Of a stretch of 13,876 nt of DNA, positions 7,568-13,876 are shown piece after piece. Within the stretch, counting starts at the first letter, position 1; the number at the start of each line of letters is the position of its first letter. The position numbers and the translations under genes were made by a program. Source of the DNA: Flammeovirgaceae bacterium UBA2338 (lineage in GTDB: Bacteria > Bacteroidota > Bacteroidia > Cytophagales > Cyclobacteriaceae); contig DDUM01000012.1 in NCBI GenBank assembly GCA_002344795.1, forward strand, positions 1 to 13,876, given 5' to 3'. Below the pieces are notes generated by a model that did not search any database, had not been told where the DNA came from, and worked only from the letters and a program-made list of their open reading frames with translations.

Positions 7568-8906
7568 GATTGTGCTTTTCTACAATCTTTTTGAACTCAT
7601 CCAATGAAACAGGCTTTTCAGTAATGGTAGCCGTCTCCTTTATTGTTTTTAGGATTTTCTCGTGTCGGAGTTCATCGTAAAGCTTCATGAAGTTCTTTCC
7701 CTCCTGATCAGACAAGTAATTATTGGCAATGTCATCCAGCTTATCCCCAAGCTGTGCTGCAAAGGCCTGCCCACCAAACTGCTCCATAATCATGGCCTTG
7801 GCCTTCGTCTTCACTTCTTCTGCCTCAACAATAATTTTCAGGTCTTCGGCAATTTTATTTTTTATCAAATCCCATTTTAAGGATTCTTTGTATTGACCAA
7901 ATTCCTTTTCAAGAATTTCATCTGTTATCTGATCACCGCCAGAGTTTTTAAGCCAGATTTTCAGAAACTCGTCTGGCATACTGATCTTGGTATTTTCTAC
8001 AAAGTGATGCTGGATTTCGTGATCCAACAAATGCGCAGTCTCCCTGTCGTAATTACCCTGAATGGTTTCCTTTACTTTATTGAGAAATTCTTCTTCAGAT
8101 TTTACAGCGTCTTTTCCAAAAACCTTATCAAAGAACTCCTGATTTATTTCAGCCGGAGCCACACGACTGATGGAGGTAATCTGAAAATTATACTTTCCGC
8201 TTTTTGCTTTGGCCTCTTCAGGAGAGACACCCAGAAAAATCCCTATTTCTTCATCAGTGTCAAATACTTTTCGGATATCCATTTCAATGGAGTCCTCTTT
8301 TTTCTTTCCCACAAAATCTTTTACCACCTTCTTGTTCAGCTTTGGAAGCTCCAAATGAGCACTCATGGGAGTTTCGCTCCCCGTTTCAAGCACTTGGCCA
8401 TGAAGGTTGTCCCCTTCTACACTTACTTCAGGATGGGTAACTTCACCAAATCTCTTTTTTAAGTCTGCGATGGTGTCGTCAATCACTTTTTTATCTACTT
8501 CTATTGGATAAGATTTTAATTTAACCTTGGGAGATAGCTCGTAAGTAAAGTCGTCAACCAGACCGATTTGAAACTCAAATTCGAATTCATCCTGTGTATC
8601 CCAGTTGATCTGGTTCGCTTTTTCCTGATTGGGCAATGGCTCTCCAAGAATTCTTAGGTTGTTACTCTTGATGTAGTCAGAAACGGAATGTGAGAGAATG
8701 TGATTCACCTCCTCAACAAGAATAGACTTGCCAAACATCTTTTTGATTACACCATGTGGTACTTTTCCCTGACGAAAGCCTTTAATGTTGGCTTTGCGTG
8801 CATAGTCCTTGATTTTTTCTTCCACTTTCGGTTGATAATCACTTTGTGATAACTTAATTTTAATAAGACCGTCTGTGGTACTTTTTTTATCTAACGTAAT
8901 GTCCAA
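7563..8906 (-). CDS. tig: Trigger factor (ribosome-associated chaperone)
   Basis: Trigger factor binds the ribosome at the exit tunnel and shields nascent chains. The 447 residues fit the family. The N-terminal ribosome-binding domain carries the signature GFRQGKVP, the contact loop to protein L23. The middle region (about 150-255) corresponds to the FKBP-like PPIase domain but I do not see its usual aromatic active-site motifs, so isomerase activity is doubtful. The C-terminal part is the alpha-helical chaperone domain, rich in charged residues and ending EKHNH. The start is a TTG at 8906: an in-frame stop lies eight codons upstream (8928-8930), no ATG intervenes, and the sequence begins MDITLDKKS as I recall for related Bacteroidota proteins. 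tRNA-Leu lies upstream on the same strand. clpP and clpX follow, the classical tig-clpP-clpX order. Confidence 0.95.
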   Translation of the reverse strand: MDITLDKKSTTDGLIKIKLSQSDYQPKVEEKIKDYARKANIKGFRQGKVPHGVIKKMFGKSILVEEVNHILSHSVSDYIKSNNLRILGEPLPNQEKANQINWDTQDEFEFEFQIGLVDDFTYELSPKVKLKSYPIEVDKKVIDDTIADLKKRFGEVTHPEVSVEGDNLHGQVLETGSETPMSAHLELPKLNKKVVKDFVGKKKEDSIEMDIRKVFDTDEEIGIFLGVSPEEAKAKSGKYNFQITSISRVAPAEINQEFFDKVFGKDAVKSEEEFLNKVKETIQGNYDRETAHLLDHEIQHHFVENTKISMPDEFLKIWLKNSGGDQITDEILEKEFGQYKESLKWDLIKNKIAEDLKIIVEAEEVKTKAKAMIMEQFGGQAFAAQLGDKLDDIANNYLSDQEGKNFMKLYDELRHEKILKTIKETATITEKPVSLDEFKKIVEKHNH

Positions 8907-8941
8907 GGTAATCCAGTTTTTTGTGATTCAAATAAAATTAT

Positions 8942-8983
8942 GAACCCTCGACACCAGTTACATATGTCTGGAACCGAGGGTTC
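8942..8983 (-). terminator. Hairpin between tRNA-Leu and tig, probable tRNA terminator
   Basis: GAACCCTCG (8942-8950) and CGAGGGTTC (8975-8983) are perfect 9-bp complements. The 24-base loop holds a further pairing, CCAG with CTGG, around ACATATGT. On the minus strand it begins 8 bases past the tRNA 3' end and is followed by AUAAUUUUAUUU, a moderately U-rich tail. I read it as the terminator of the tRNA transcript; it could also sit in a tRNA-tig leader. Confidence 0.6.
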
Positions 8984-8991
8984 TTTTATCG

Positions 8992-9073
8992 TGCGGGTGG
9001 AGGGACTCGAACCCCCATGGATCGCTCCGCCAGATCCTAAGTCTGGTATGTCTACCAATTTCACCACACCCGC
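8992..9073 (-). tRNA. tRNA-Leu (anticodon UAG)
   Basis: On the minus strand the 7-bp acceptor stem GCGGGTG/CACCCGC is perfect, with discriminator A at 8992. The D-arm region contains AAATTGGTAGAC. The anticodon stem CCAGA/TCTGG encloses the loop CTTAGGA, giving anticodon TAG (bases 9037-9039), which reads CUN leucine codons. An enlarged variable region, typical of type II tRNAs such as Leu, precedes the T arm with TTCGAGT. The CCA end is not encoded: the bases after the discriminator are CGA, so it must be added after transcription. Length is 82 bases. Confidence 0.95.
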
Positions 9074-9151
9074 ATTTGCCGTCCGACCTGATAATTCAGT
9101 TTTAAGCCGAATTACACCCTTTGGGATGGGTCAGCCGTCAAAAAAGGAGTG

Positions 9152-9159
9152 CAAATTTA
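9152..9159 (-). promoter_or_regulatory. -7 box (TAAATTTG) upstream of tRNA-Leu
   Basis: On the minus strand TAAATTTG matches TAnnTTTG and lies 78 bases before the tRNA 5' end, which leaves room for a 5' leader removed by RNase P. No TTG is seen at the normal -33 distance. The rest of the 207-base divergent gap between the tRNA and rel (9074-9280) shows no convincing promoter for rel. Confidence 0.4.
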
Positions 9160-9280
9160 TTGATATTTTATTACGATTAATGATATTTTTCAAAATTCCG
9201 GTGAATTGGTGACCCCATTTTCACGTTCAATAGAATGAAGGTAATAGAAATTAGTGTGTGAACGATAAAAATAGATTCAA

Positions 9281-11518
9281 GTGGTAATTGACGCGGCAGA
9301 GGAGAAGAAGGAAATAATCAATAGGTACCGCAGGTTACTGCGCAAGGCCAAGCCTATTCTGGAACCAGGTGATGCCAAGCTGATCAAGCGGGCATTTACT
9401 ATTGCGCTGGAGGCACATAAGGACATGCGCAGGAAGTCGGGGGAGCCCTATATTTTTCACCCACTGGCCGTGGCCGAGATTTGTGTGGAGGAGATTGGTT
9501 TAGGCACTACTTCCGTAATAGCCGCCCTTTTGCATGATGTCGTGGAAGATACGGACATCGAGTTAGAAGACATCGAGCGGTTATTTGATAAAAAAATAGC
9601 CAAAATTACAGATGGACTGACAAAAATCAGTGGCGTTTTTGATTATGGTACCTCAGCCCAGGCCGAAAACTTCAGAAAGATGCTGTTTACGCTTTCTGAA
9701 GATGTGCGGGTAATACTGATCAAGTTAGCCGATCGCCTGCATAACATGCGCACTTTGGTAAGTATGCCGCGCAATAAGCAGTTGAAGATTGCCTCAGAAA
9801 CGATTTACCTCTACGCACCGCTGGCTCATCGATTGGGGTTGAATGCGATTAAGAGTGAACTGGAAGACCTTTATCTCAAGTTTACAGATGAAAGTGTTTA
9901 CGAGGAGATTGCCTCCAAAATTGATAACACGAGAACCTCTAGAAATAAGTTTATAAAACTTTTCATAACTCCCGTAAAAGAAGAGTTGGACAAACTGGAC
10001 ATCAGCTATGAAATAAAAAGTCGACCAAAATCCATTTATTCAATTTGGAACAAAATGCGGAAGCAAAATATTCCGTTTGATGAAATATATGACCTGTTTG
10101 CGGTTCGGCTCATTTTGGATGCACCCGAAGATCAGGAGAAGTCTTATTGCTGGCAGGCGTATTCTATAGTTACAGATTATTATACACCAAACCCCGATAG
10201 GTTACGGGATTGGATAAGTACTCCGAAAGCCAATGGGTATGAATCGCTGCACACTACAGTAATGGCTAAAAATGGTCAGTGGGTGGAAGTGCAAATCAGA
10301 ACAAGGCGAATGGACGAGATTGCGGAGAAGGGATATGCCGCACATTGGAAATACAAGGATAGTGCGGGCACTCACGAATCCAATCTGGAAAAATGGCTGG
10401 TTCATGTTCGCGAATTGCTGGAGCGCCAGGATTTGTCTGCTCTTGAATTTGTTGATGATTTCAGGGGCAACCTGTTCAATGAAGAAGTTTTTGTATTTAC
10501 CCCCAAAGGGGAATTAAAAACGTTGCCCAATGGTGCTACTGCTCTTGATTTTGCTTTTGAGATTCATACTGATGTGGGGGCAAAGTGTATTGGCGCCAAA
10601 GTGAATCAGAGATTGGTTCCCATCAACCAGGTTTTAAAAAATGGAGATCAGATTGAGATACTTACCTCAGCCAAGCAAAAACCAAATGAAGACTGGCTTC
10701 GGTTTGTAGTTAGCTCCAAGGCCAAATCAAAAATTAAGGAGGCGCTAAAGGAGGATAAAAAGATAATTGCTGAAGAAGGAAAAGAAATCCTTTTAAGAAA
10801 GCTAAAGCAAATTAAAATTGATCCGAATAATCAGATATTTGAGAGGATGAGGGCTTACTTCACAGTAAACTCTCAGTTTGATTTGCATTTTAAGGTGGGT
10901 AAGGGTCTCATTACTGTAAATGACCTAAAGCGCTTCAAGGAATTCAAGCCGTCTTCTCATGTTAAGTCTAAGCCTCAGATTAATGATGCTAAAGGAATTG
11001 AGCGGGAAATCTCAAGAGCCAAAGGCCGCTATGATGATATTCTTTTGATAGGTGAAGATATGGATGTGGTGGAGTACAAACTGGCAAAGTGTTGTTCGCC
11101 AATACCTGGAGATGATGTATTTGGTTTTGTTACAATCAATGAAGGGATAAAAATTCACCGTGCTAATTGCCCTAATGCCACTGAGCTTTTAGCCAGTCAT
11201 GGCAACAGAGTGATAAAGGCCAAATGGACTTCACAACATGAAGTGGCTTTTCTCACTGGTCTAAAAATCATTGGCACAGACAGAGTGGGGCTCATCAATG
11301 ATGTGTCGAAGATAATATCAGAAGAATTAAAGGTGAATATGAGCTCTATCTCATTCAGAACGGACAATGGTATTTTTACCGGGGAGATCATGCTTTATGT
11401 GAATGACACGCGGCATCTGGATTTATTAATTAAAAAACTGGAAAAAGTAGAGGGAGTTGTTACAGCCAACCGCTTTGATTCCAAAAATATTGAGAATACT
11501 AACCTGGAAAGGGTTTAA
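9281..11518 (+). CDS. rel: Bifunctional (p)ppGpp synthetase/hydrolase, Rel/SpoT type
   Basis: This enzyme makes (p)ppGpp from ATP and GTP/GDP during starvation and hydrolyses it when conditions improve. At 745 residues all long-RSH domains are present. The HD hydrolase domain has H60, HD at 85-86, ED at 89-90 and LADRLHN, so hydrolysis should be intact. The synthetase domain has RPKSIYSIWNKM, RLRD at 307-310 and ANGYESLHTT. The basic RxRD, as in bifunctional Rel proteins (RFKD) rather than acidic as in RelA, fits a dual enzyme. TGS spans about 401-463, a Cys-containing domain has C604-C605 and HRANC (626-630), and ACT covers about 670-745. The start is GTG at 9281: an in-frame stop at 9272-9274 rules out anything further upstream. 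It is likely the only long RSH protein of the cell, but that cannot be seen here. Confidence 0.95.
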   Translation: MVIDAAEEKKEIINRYRRLLRKAKPILEPGDAKLIKRAFTIALEAHKDMRRKSGEPYIFHPLAVAEICVEEIGLGTTSVIAALLHDVVEDTDIELEDIERLFDKKIAKITDGLTKISGVFDYGTSAQAENFRKMLFTLSEDVRVILIKLADRLHNMRTLVSMPRNKQLKIASETIYLYAPLAHRLGLNAIKSELEDLYLKFTDESVYEEIASKIDNTRTSRNKFIKLFITPVKEELDKLDISYEIKSRPKSIYSIWNKMRKQNIPFDEIYDLFAVRLILDAPEDQEKSYCWQAYSIVTDYYTPNPDRLRDWISTPKANGYESLHTTVMAKNGQWVEVQIRTRRMDEIAEKGYAAHWKYKDSAGTHESNLEKWLVHVRELLERQDLSALEFVDDFRGNLFNEEVFVFTPKGELKTLPNGATALDFAFEIHTDVGAKCIGAKVNQRLVPINQVLKNGDQIEILTSAKQKPNEDWLRFVVSSKAKSKIKEALKEDKKIIAEEGKEILLRKLKQIKIDPNNQIFERMRAYFTVNSQFDLHFKVGKGLITVNDLKRFKEFKPSSHVKSKPQINDAKGIEREISRAKGRYDDILLIGEDMDVVEYKLAKCCSPIPGDDVFGFVTINEGIKIHRANCPNATELLASHGNRVIKAKWTSQHEVAFLTGLKIIGTDRVGLINDVSKIISEELKVNMSSISFRTDNGIFTGEIMLYVNDTRHLDLLIKKLEKVEGVVTANRFDSKNIENTNLERV

Positions 11519-11561
11519 TAAAAGATACAATCCTGCAATGTGCGATGCGCAGATAATTTTC

Positions 11562-11596
11562 TTTGGTCACGTTATTCACAACAACTCGTATATTTG
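11562..11596 (+). promoter_or_regulatory. Candidate promoter of the fur-STAS-purA operon
   Basis: TTTG (11562-11565) and TATATTTG (11589-11596) match the Bacteroidota -33 and -7 elements with a 23-base gap, at the long end of the accepted range. The -7 box ends 17 bases before the fur ATG at 11614, implying a very short leader and supporting that start over the TTG at 11563. The gap between rel and fur holds no clear intrinsic terminator. Confidence 0.6.
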
Positions 11597-11613
11597 TTGG
11601 TCGAAACGAGAGT

Positions 11614-12078
11614 ATGCCTATTAATCCAAAAGTTTACGAAGAGGTTCAAAAGATTTTTACAGCTTATCTTGAGAATAAAGAGCTAAGAAAGACTCCAGAA
11701 CGATTTGCGATATTGGAGGAAATCTACTCTCAGGACGGCCATTTTGATGTAGAATCGCTATACATCAATATGAAAAACAAAAACTATCAGGTAAGCAGAG
11801 CAACTGTATACAATACTTTAGATTTATTGGTAGAGTGCGATCTGGTAAGTAAACACCAGTTTGGTAAAAATCTGGCTCAATACGAAAAGTCGTTTGGTTA
11901 CAAACAGCATGACCATTTGATTTGCACTGATTGTCATAAAGTGACTGAGTTTTGTGATCCAAGAATTCAAAATATTCAAAATACAGTTGAAGAGTTGCTT
12001 CACTTTAATGTGATGCATCACTCATTGATACTTTATGCTACCTGTACCAAGAAAAATTGTGAAAATAGAAAAGCATGA
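11614..12078 (+). CDS. fur: Fur-family metal-dependent transcriptional regulator
   Basis: This is a Fur-superfamily repressor, a dimeric DNA-binding protein that senses iron, zinc or peroxide. I use the ATG at 11614 (154 residues), which lies just after a promoter box. The winged helix includes the recognition segment VSRATVYNTLDLL (60-72). The dimerisation domain carries the HDH metal motif (H99, H101) and a structural zinc site of CTDC (C104, C107) plus CTKKNC (C144, C149). Glu91 and the Glu of KVTEF at 112 resemble Fur more than PerR, which has Asp at these points, but the spacing before HDH is one residue longer than I recall for E. coli Fur, so the sensed signal is uncertain. Its stop overlaps the next start by four bases (ATGA), so it is coupled to the STAS gene and purA. 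Confidence 0.9.
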   Translation: MPINPKVYEEVQKIFTAYLENKELRKTPERFAILEEIYSQDGHFDVESLYINMKNKNYQVSRATVYNTLDLLVECDLVSKHQFGKNLAQYEKSFGYKQHDHLICTDCHKVTEFCDPRIQNIQNTVEELLHFNVMHHSLILYATCTKKNCENRKA

Positions 12079-12431
12079 ATTTTAGACAGGAAATAAGCGC
12101 CAATACCCTCATTTTGAGGATAATGGGGAATCTTATTGGAGAAGACAGTGGCACTCAGCTTATTGAGGCAGTAAATGAGGCTGTAAGCCATAAGGTGGTG
12201 ACCTGTATTGTTGATATTTCAGAATTACGATATATCAACAGCAGTGGAATAGGAGTGCTTATTACCATTCTAACAAAATTTAGAAACAAAGGAGGAGAAG
12301 TTTATTTAATGAACCCTTCAGAAAGCGTGAAGAAGTTGTTAGCCATAACAAAATTGAATGCCATTTTTCAGGTAGTAAAAACTGAGGAAGAGGCAATCGC
12401 ATTATCCAAAAAGCAATCAGCTCAAAAATGA
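12075..12431 (+). CDS. STAS-domain protein, anti-sigma factor antagonist (SpoIIAA/RsbV-like)
   Basis: This 118-residue protein is a single STAS domain. In characterised relatives a serine at the start of helix 2 is phosphorylated by an anti-sigma kinase and the unphosphorylated form frees the sigma factor. Here the matching segment is INSSGIGVLI with Ser56-Ser57, preceded by the strand VVTCIVDISEL, so the switch serine is preserved. Strand KGGEVYLMNPS and the following helix SVKKLLAITKL complete the fold. It has no signal peptide or membrane segment and should be cytoplasmic. It overlaps fur upstream and purA downstream by four bases each. No kinase, phosphatase or sigma factor is encoded nearby, so its partner is unknown. 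It could instead act in a non-sigma partner-switching role. Confidence 0.9.
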   Translation: MNFRQEISANTLILRIMGNLIGEDSGTQLIEAVNEAVSHKVVTCIVDISELRYINSSGIGVLITILTKFRNKGGEVYLMNPSESVKKLLAITKLNAIFQVVKTEEEAIALSKKQSAQK

Positions 12432-13693
12432 AAGTAGATGTATTACTGGGTCTTCAATGGGGTGATGAAGGCAAAGGTAAAATTGTTGATGTGCTTGCTC
12501 CAAAATATGATGTGATCGCTCGTTTTCAGGGTGGCCCCAATGCCGGGCATACACTTGAGTTTGATGGTATCAAGCATGTGCTTCATCAAATTCCTTCTGG
12601 AATATTCAGATCTAACACCAAAAATGTAGTGGGCAATGGTGTAGTGCTAGATCCGGTTATTTTCAAAGCTGAGATTGAAAAGCTGGCAAAGTTTAATCTG
12701 GATATAACGAAGAACCTTTTTATTTCAAAAAAGGCCACCATTATCTTACCTAGCCATAGGTTGCTCGATCAGGCGTATGAAAAAGAAAAAGGCGATAATA
12801 AGATTGGAAGCACCCTTAAGGGCATCGGACCCTCCTATCAGGATAAGATAGGCAGGCAAGGGTTAAGAGTGGGGGATACTTTGTCAGAGAATTTTCGAGC
12901 TAAATTCAAGAAGCTAACAGAGCTGCATTTCAGCATTCTTAAAAATCACGAATTGGATTACAACTGGGAGGAGTTGGAAGAACAGTTTTTTGAAGCCATT
13001 GAATTTTTAAAACAATTTGAACTGATTGATAGCGAGTACTTTCTGAACAGAGAGATTAAATCTGGAAATTCTATTCTGGCCGAGGGAGCCCAGGGGTCGT
13101 TGTTGGATATTGACTTTGGAAGTTATCCTTTTGTCACTAGTTCAAGCACAGTTACAGCTGGTGCGTGTACCGGATTGGGTGTAGCGCCTCGTCATATTGG
13201 GGAGGTATTTGGTATCTTCAAAGCCTATAGCACCAGAGTAGGAAGCGGTCCATTCCCTACTGAACTTTTGGATGAGGATGGTGAAAAAATGCGGAAGGCT
13301 GGAAATGAATTTGGATCAACAACAGGGCGTCCAAGAAGATGCGGTTGGATTGATTTGCCAGCACTCAAATACTCCATTATGATCAATGGAGTTACTAAAC
13401 TCCTTATGATGAAAGCGGATGTGCTGGATGACTTCCCAACTATAAAGGCTTGCACTAGCTATAAATTAGCTAATGGTACTGTTACAGACTCATTGCCATA
13501 TGAATTGGTGAATGAAAAAATAATTCCAGTGTATAAAGAGTTGAAAGGTTGGAATACTTCTTTGCAAAATATTACCAAAGAAAATATGCCTGAGGAACTT
13601 TCGGCATATGTTTCCTTCTTGCAAAAAGAACTTGAAGTGCCAATTACATTGATCTCAACAGGCCCAGATCGACTTCAGACCATTCATTTGTAG
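12428..13693 (+). CDS. purA: Adenylosuccinate synthetase
   Basis: PurA joins IMP and aspartate using GTP, the first committed step from IMP to AMP, in the cytoplasm. Its 421 residues are close to the usual 430. The N-terminal motif LQWGDEGKGK holds the catalytic Asp13, and GGPNAGHT holds His41. Further family motifs are IGPSYQDKIGRQGLRVGD near 136, EGAQGSLLDIDFGSYPFVTSS, RVGSGPFPTEL, STTGRPRRCGW and the C-terminal guanine-binding STGPDR. The ATG overlaps the stop of the STAS gene (ATGA), so the start is firm and translation is probably coupled. I recall rel, fur and purA lying near each other in other Bacteroidota, so this order is probably conserved rather than accidental. An rRNA-type promoter begins about 30 bases after the stop, with no obvious terminator between. 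Confidence 0.97.
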   Translation: MKVDVLLGLQWGDEGKGKIVDVLAPKYDVIARFQGGPNAGHTLEFDGIKHVLHQIPSGIFRSNTKNVVGNGVVLDPVIFKAEIEKLAKFNLDITKNLFISKKATIILPSHRLLDQAYEKEKGDNKIGSTLKGIGPSYQDKIGRQGLRVGDTLSENFRAKFKKLTELHFSILKNHELDYNWEELEEQFFEAIEFLKQFELIDSEYFLNREIKSGNSILAEGAQGSLLDIDFGSYPFVTSSSTVTAGACTGLGVAPRHIGEVFGIFKAYSTRVGSGPFPTELLDEDGEKMRKAGNEFGSTTGRPRRCGWIDLPALKYSIMINGVTKLLMMKADVLDDFPTIKACTSYKLANGTVTDSLPYELVNEKIIPVYKELKGWNTSLQNITKENMPEELSAYVSFLQKELEVPITLISTGPDRLQTIHL

Positions 13694-13702
13694 CCTGTCC
13701 TC

Positions 13703-13755
13703 AAAAAATATTTCGAAAAGGCACTTGCATTACCCAAATTCGAGGATTATCTTTG
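13703..13755 (+). promoter_or_regulatory. Strong rRNA-type promoter with A-tract upstream element
   Basis: TTG (13725-13727) and TATCTTTG (13748-13755) match the Bacteroidota -33 and -7 elements with a 20-base gap, the best promoter in the window. An A/T-rich tract (13703-13719, AAAAAATATTTCGAAAA) lies just upstream, as in UP elements of rRNA promoters. No open reading frame follows to the window end. Confidence 0.75.
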
Positions 13756-13876
13756 CAATCCGTTTTGGAAAAAGGTAGGCTTCAGTCGGAAGCTAAGCCG
13801 AATCAAACAAGGTTTTTTTGGACCTCAAAATGAGTTGAAAAAGATCAACTCAAAACGTTCTTTGAATAGATGGAAT
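13756..13876 (+). other. Probable rRNA operon leader (hairpin plus boxA-like element)
   Basis: The transcript from the promoter above would be non-coding here. It contains a perfect 8-bp hairpin, TGAGTTGA-loop AAAAGA-TCAACTCA (13831-13852), then GTTCTTTGAA (13857-13866). The latter resembles boxA antitermination elements (E. coli TGCTCTTTA) and the GTTCTTTGA string I recall just before 16S genes in Bacteroidota. Hairpin followed by boxA is the boxB-boxA order of rrn leaders. I infer that a 16S rRNA gene starts shortly past the right edge; none of it is inside the window. Confidence 0.6.

Noticed and set aside
7893..8462. Open frame of 189 codons on the plus strand opposite tig
   Set aside because: It is antisense to a well-supported gene, its translation is rich in Phe and Leu with no recognisable motif, and no promoter precedes it. 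It is a by-product of tig codon usage.
8940..9212. Open frame of 90 codons on the plus strand across the tRNA region
   Set aside because: It runs through the antisense of tRNA-Leu and the hairpin; the peptide reflects tRNA bases, not a protein.
9206..9238. Possible rel promoter (TTG, 22 bases, TAGAATGA)
   Set aside because: Only three of the six defined positions of TAnnTTTG match; too weak in an AT-rich gap.
10272..10517. Frame of 81 codons inside rel, plus strand
   Set aside because: It overlaps the conserved synthetase and linker region of rel in another frame and resembles no protein family.
11536..11560. Possible rel terminator (TGCG-ATG-CGCA followed by GATAATTTT)
   Set aside because: The stem is only 4 bp with a 3-base loop and the T-run is short and offset; not enough to call a terminator.
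1..13876. CRISPR array, insertion sequence, prophage, toxin-antitoxin or defence genes
   Set aside because: No periodic direct repeats, transposase motifs, terminal inverted repeats or small toxin-like gene pairs were seen; all sizeable frames are explained by housekeeping genes.

Overview
The window looks like a piece of core chromosome from a member of the Bacteroidota, most likely a marine or soil Cytophagales-type bacterium. The support is a C-terminal type IX secretion (T9SS) sorting domain on the first protein, several promoter-like elements of the Bacteroidota form TTG...TAnnTTTG, few recognisable Shine-Dalgarno sequences, and LPS genes (hldD, lpxB) that indicate a Gram-negative envelope. 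The genus cannot be told from this sequence alone. I see no mobile element, prophage, CRISPR array or defence island. Coding density is high and no gene-free stretch exceeds about 210 bases.

Left part (1-5377): the 3' portion of a large secreted subtilisin-like (S8) protease with a PKD-like domain and a T9SS tail; hldD on the minus strand (ADP-heptose epimerase, LPS inner core); then, divergent from hldD, a 6-pyruvoyl/6-carboxy-tetrahydropterin synthase followed 12 bases later by lpxB (lipid A disaccharide synthase). The protease/hldD and lpxB/clpX pairs converge with stop codons that overlap each other.

Middle part (5374-9073, all minus strand): the classical protein quality-control cluster tig-clpP-clpX (trigger factor, ClpP peptidase, ClpX unfoldase), read right to left and preceded by a tRNA-Leu(UAG) gene. 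Intergenic structures here include a hairpin between the tRNA and tig, a two-hairpin arrangement with an intrinsic terminator after tig, a perfect 16-bp palindrome upstream of clpP, and two adjacent TAnnTTTG boxes in front of clpX.

Right part (9281-13876, plus strand): a bifunctional Rel/SpoT-type (p)ppGpp synthetase-hydrolase, then a fur-STAS-purA unit in which each junction is a 4-base ATGA overlap, so the three genes are almost certainly co-translated. The last 180 bases contain no gene but hold the best promoter in the window (A-tract, TTG-N20-TATCTTTG), a perfect 8-bp hairpin and a boxA-like element. Together they look like the leader of an rRNA operon whose 16S gene would start just beyond the right edge.

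Functionally this is housekeeping: envelope synthesis, protein folding and turnover, stringent response, metal or redox regulation, and AMP synthesis. I found no convincing new biological system. The points most worth checking are the STAS protein coupled to Fur and PurA, the PTPS-like active-site spacing of the pterin enzyme, the weak PPIase domain of trigger factor, the clpP-upstream palindrome and the rRNA-type leader.
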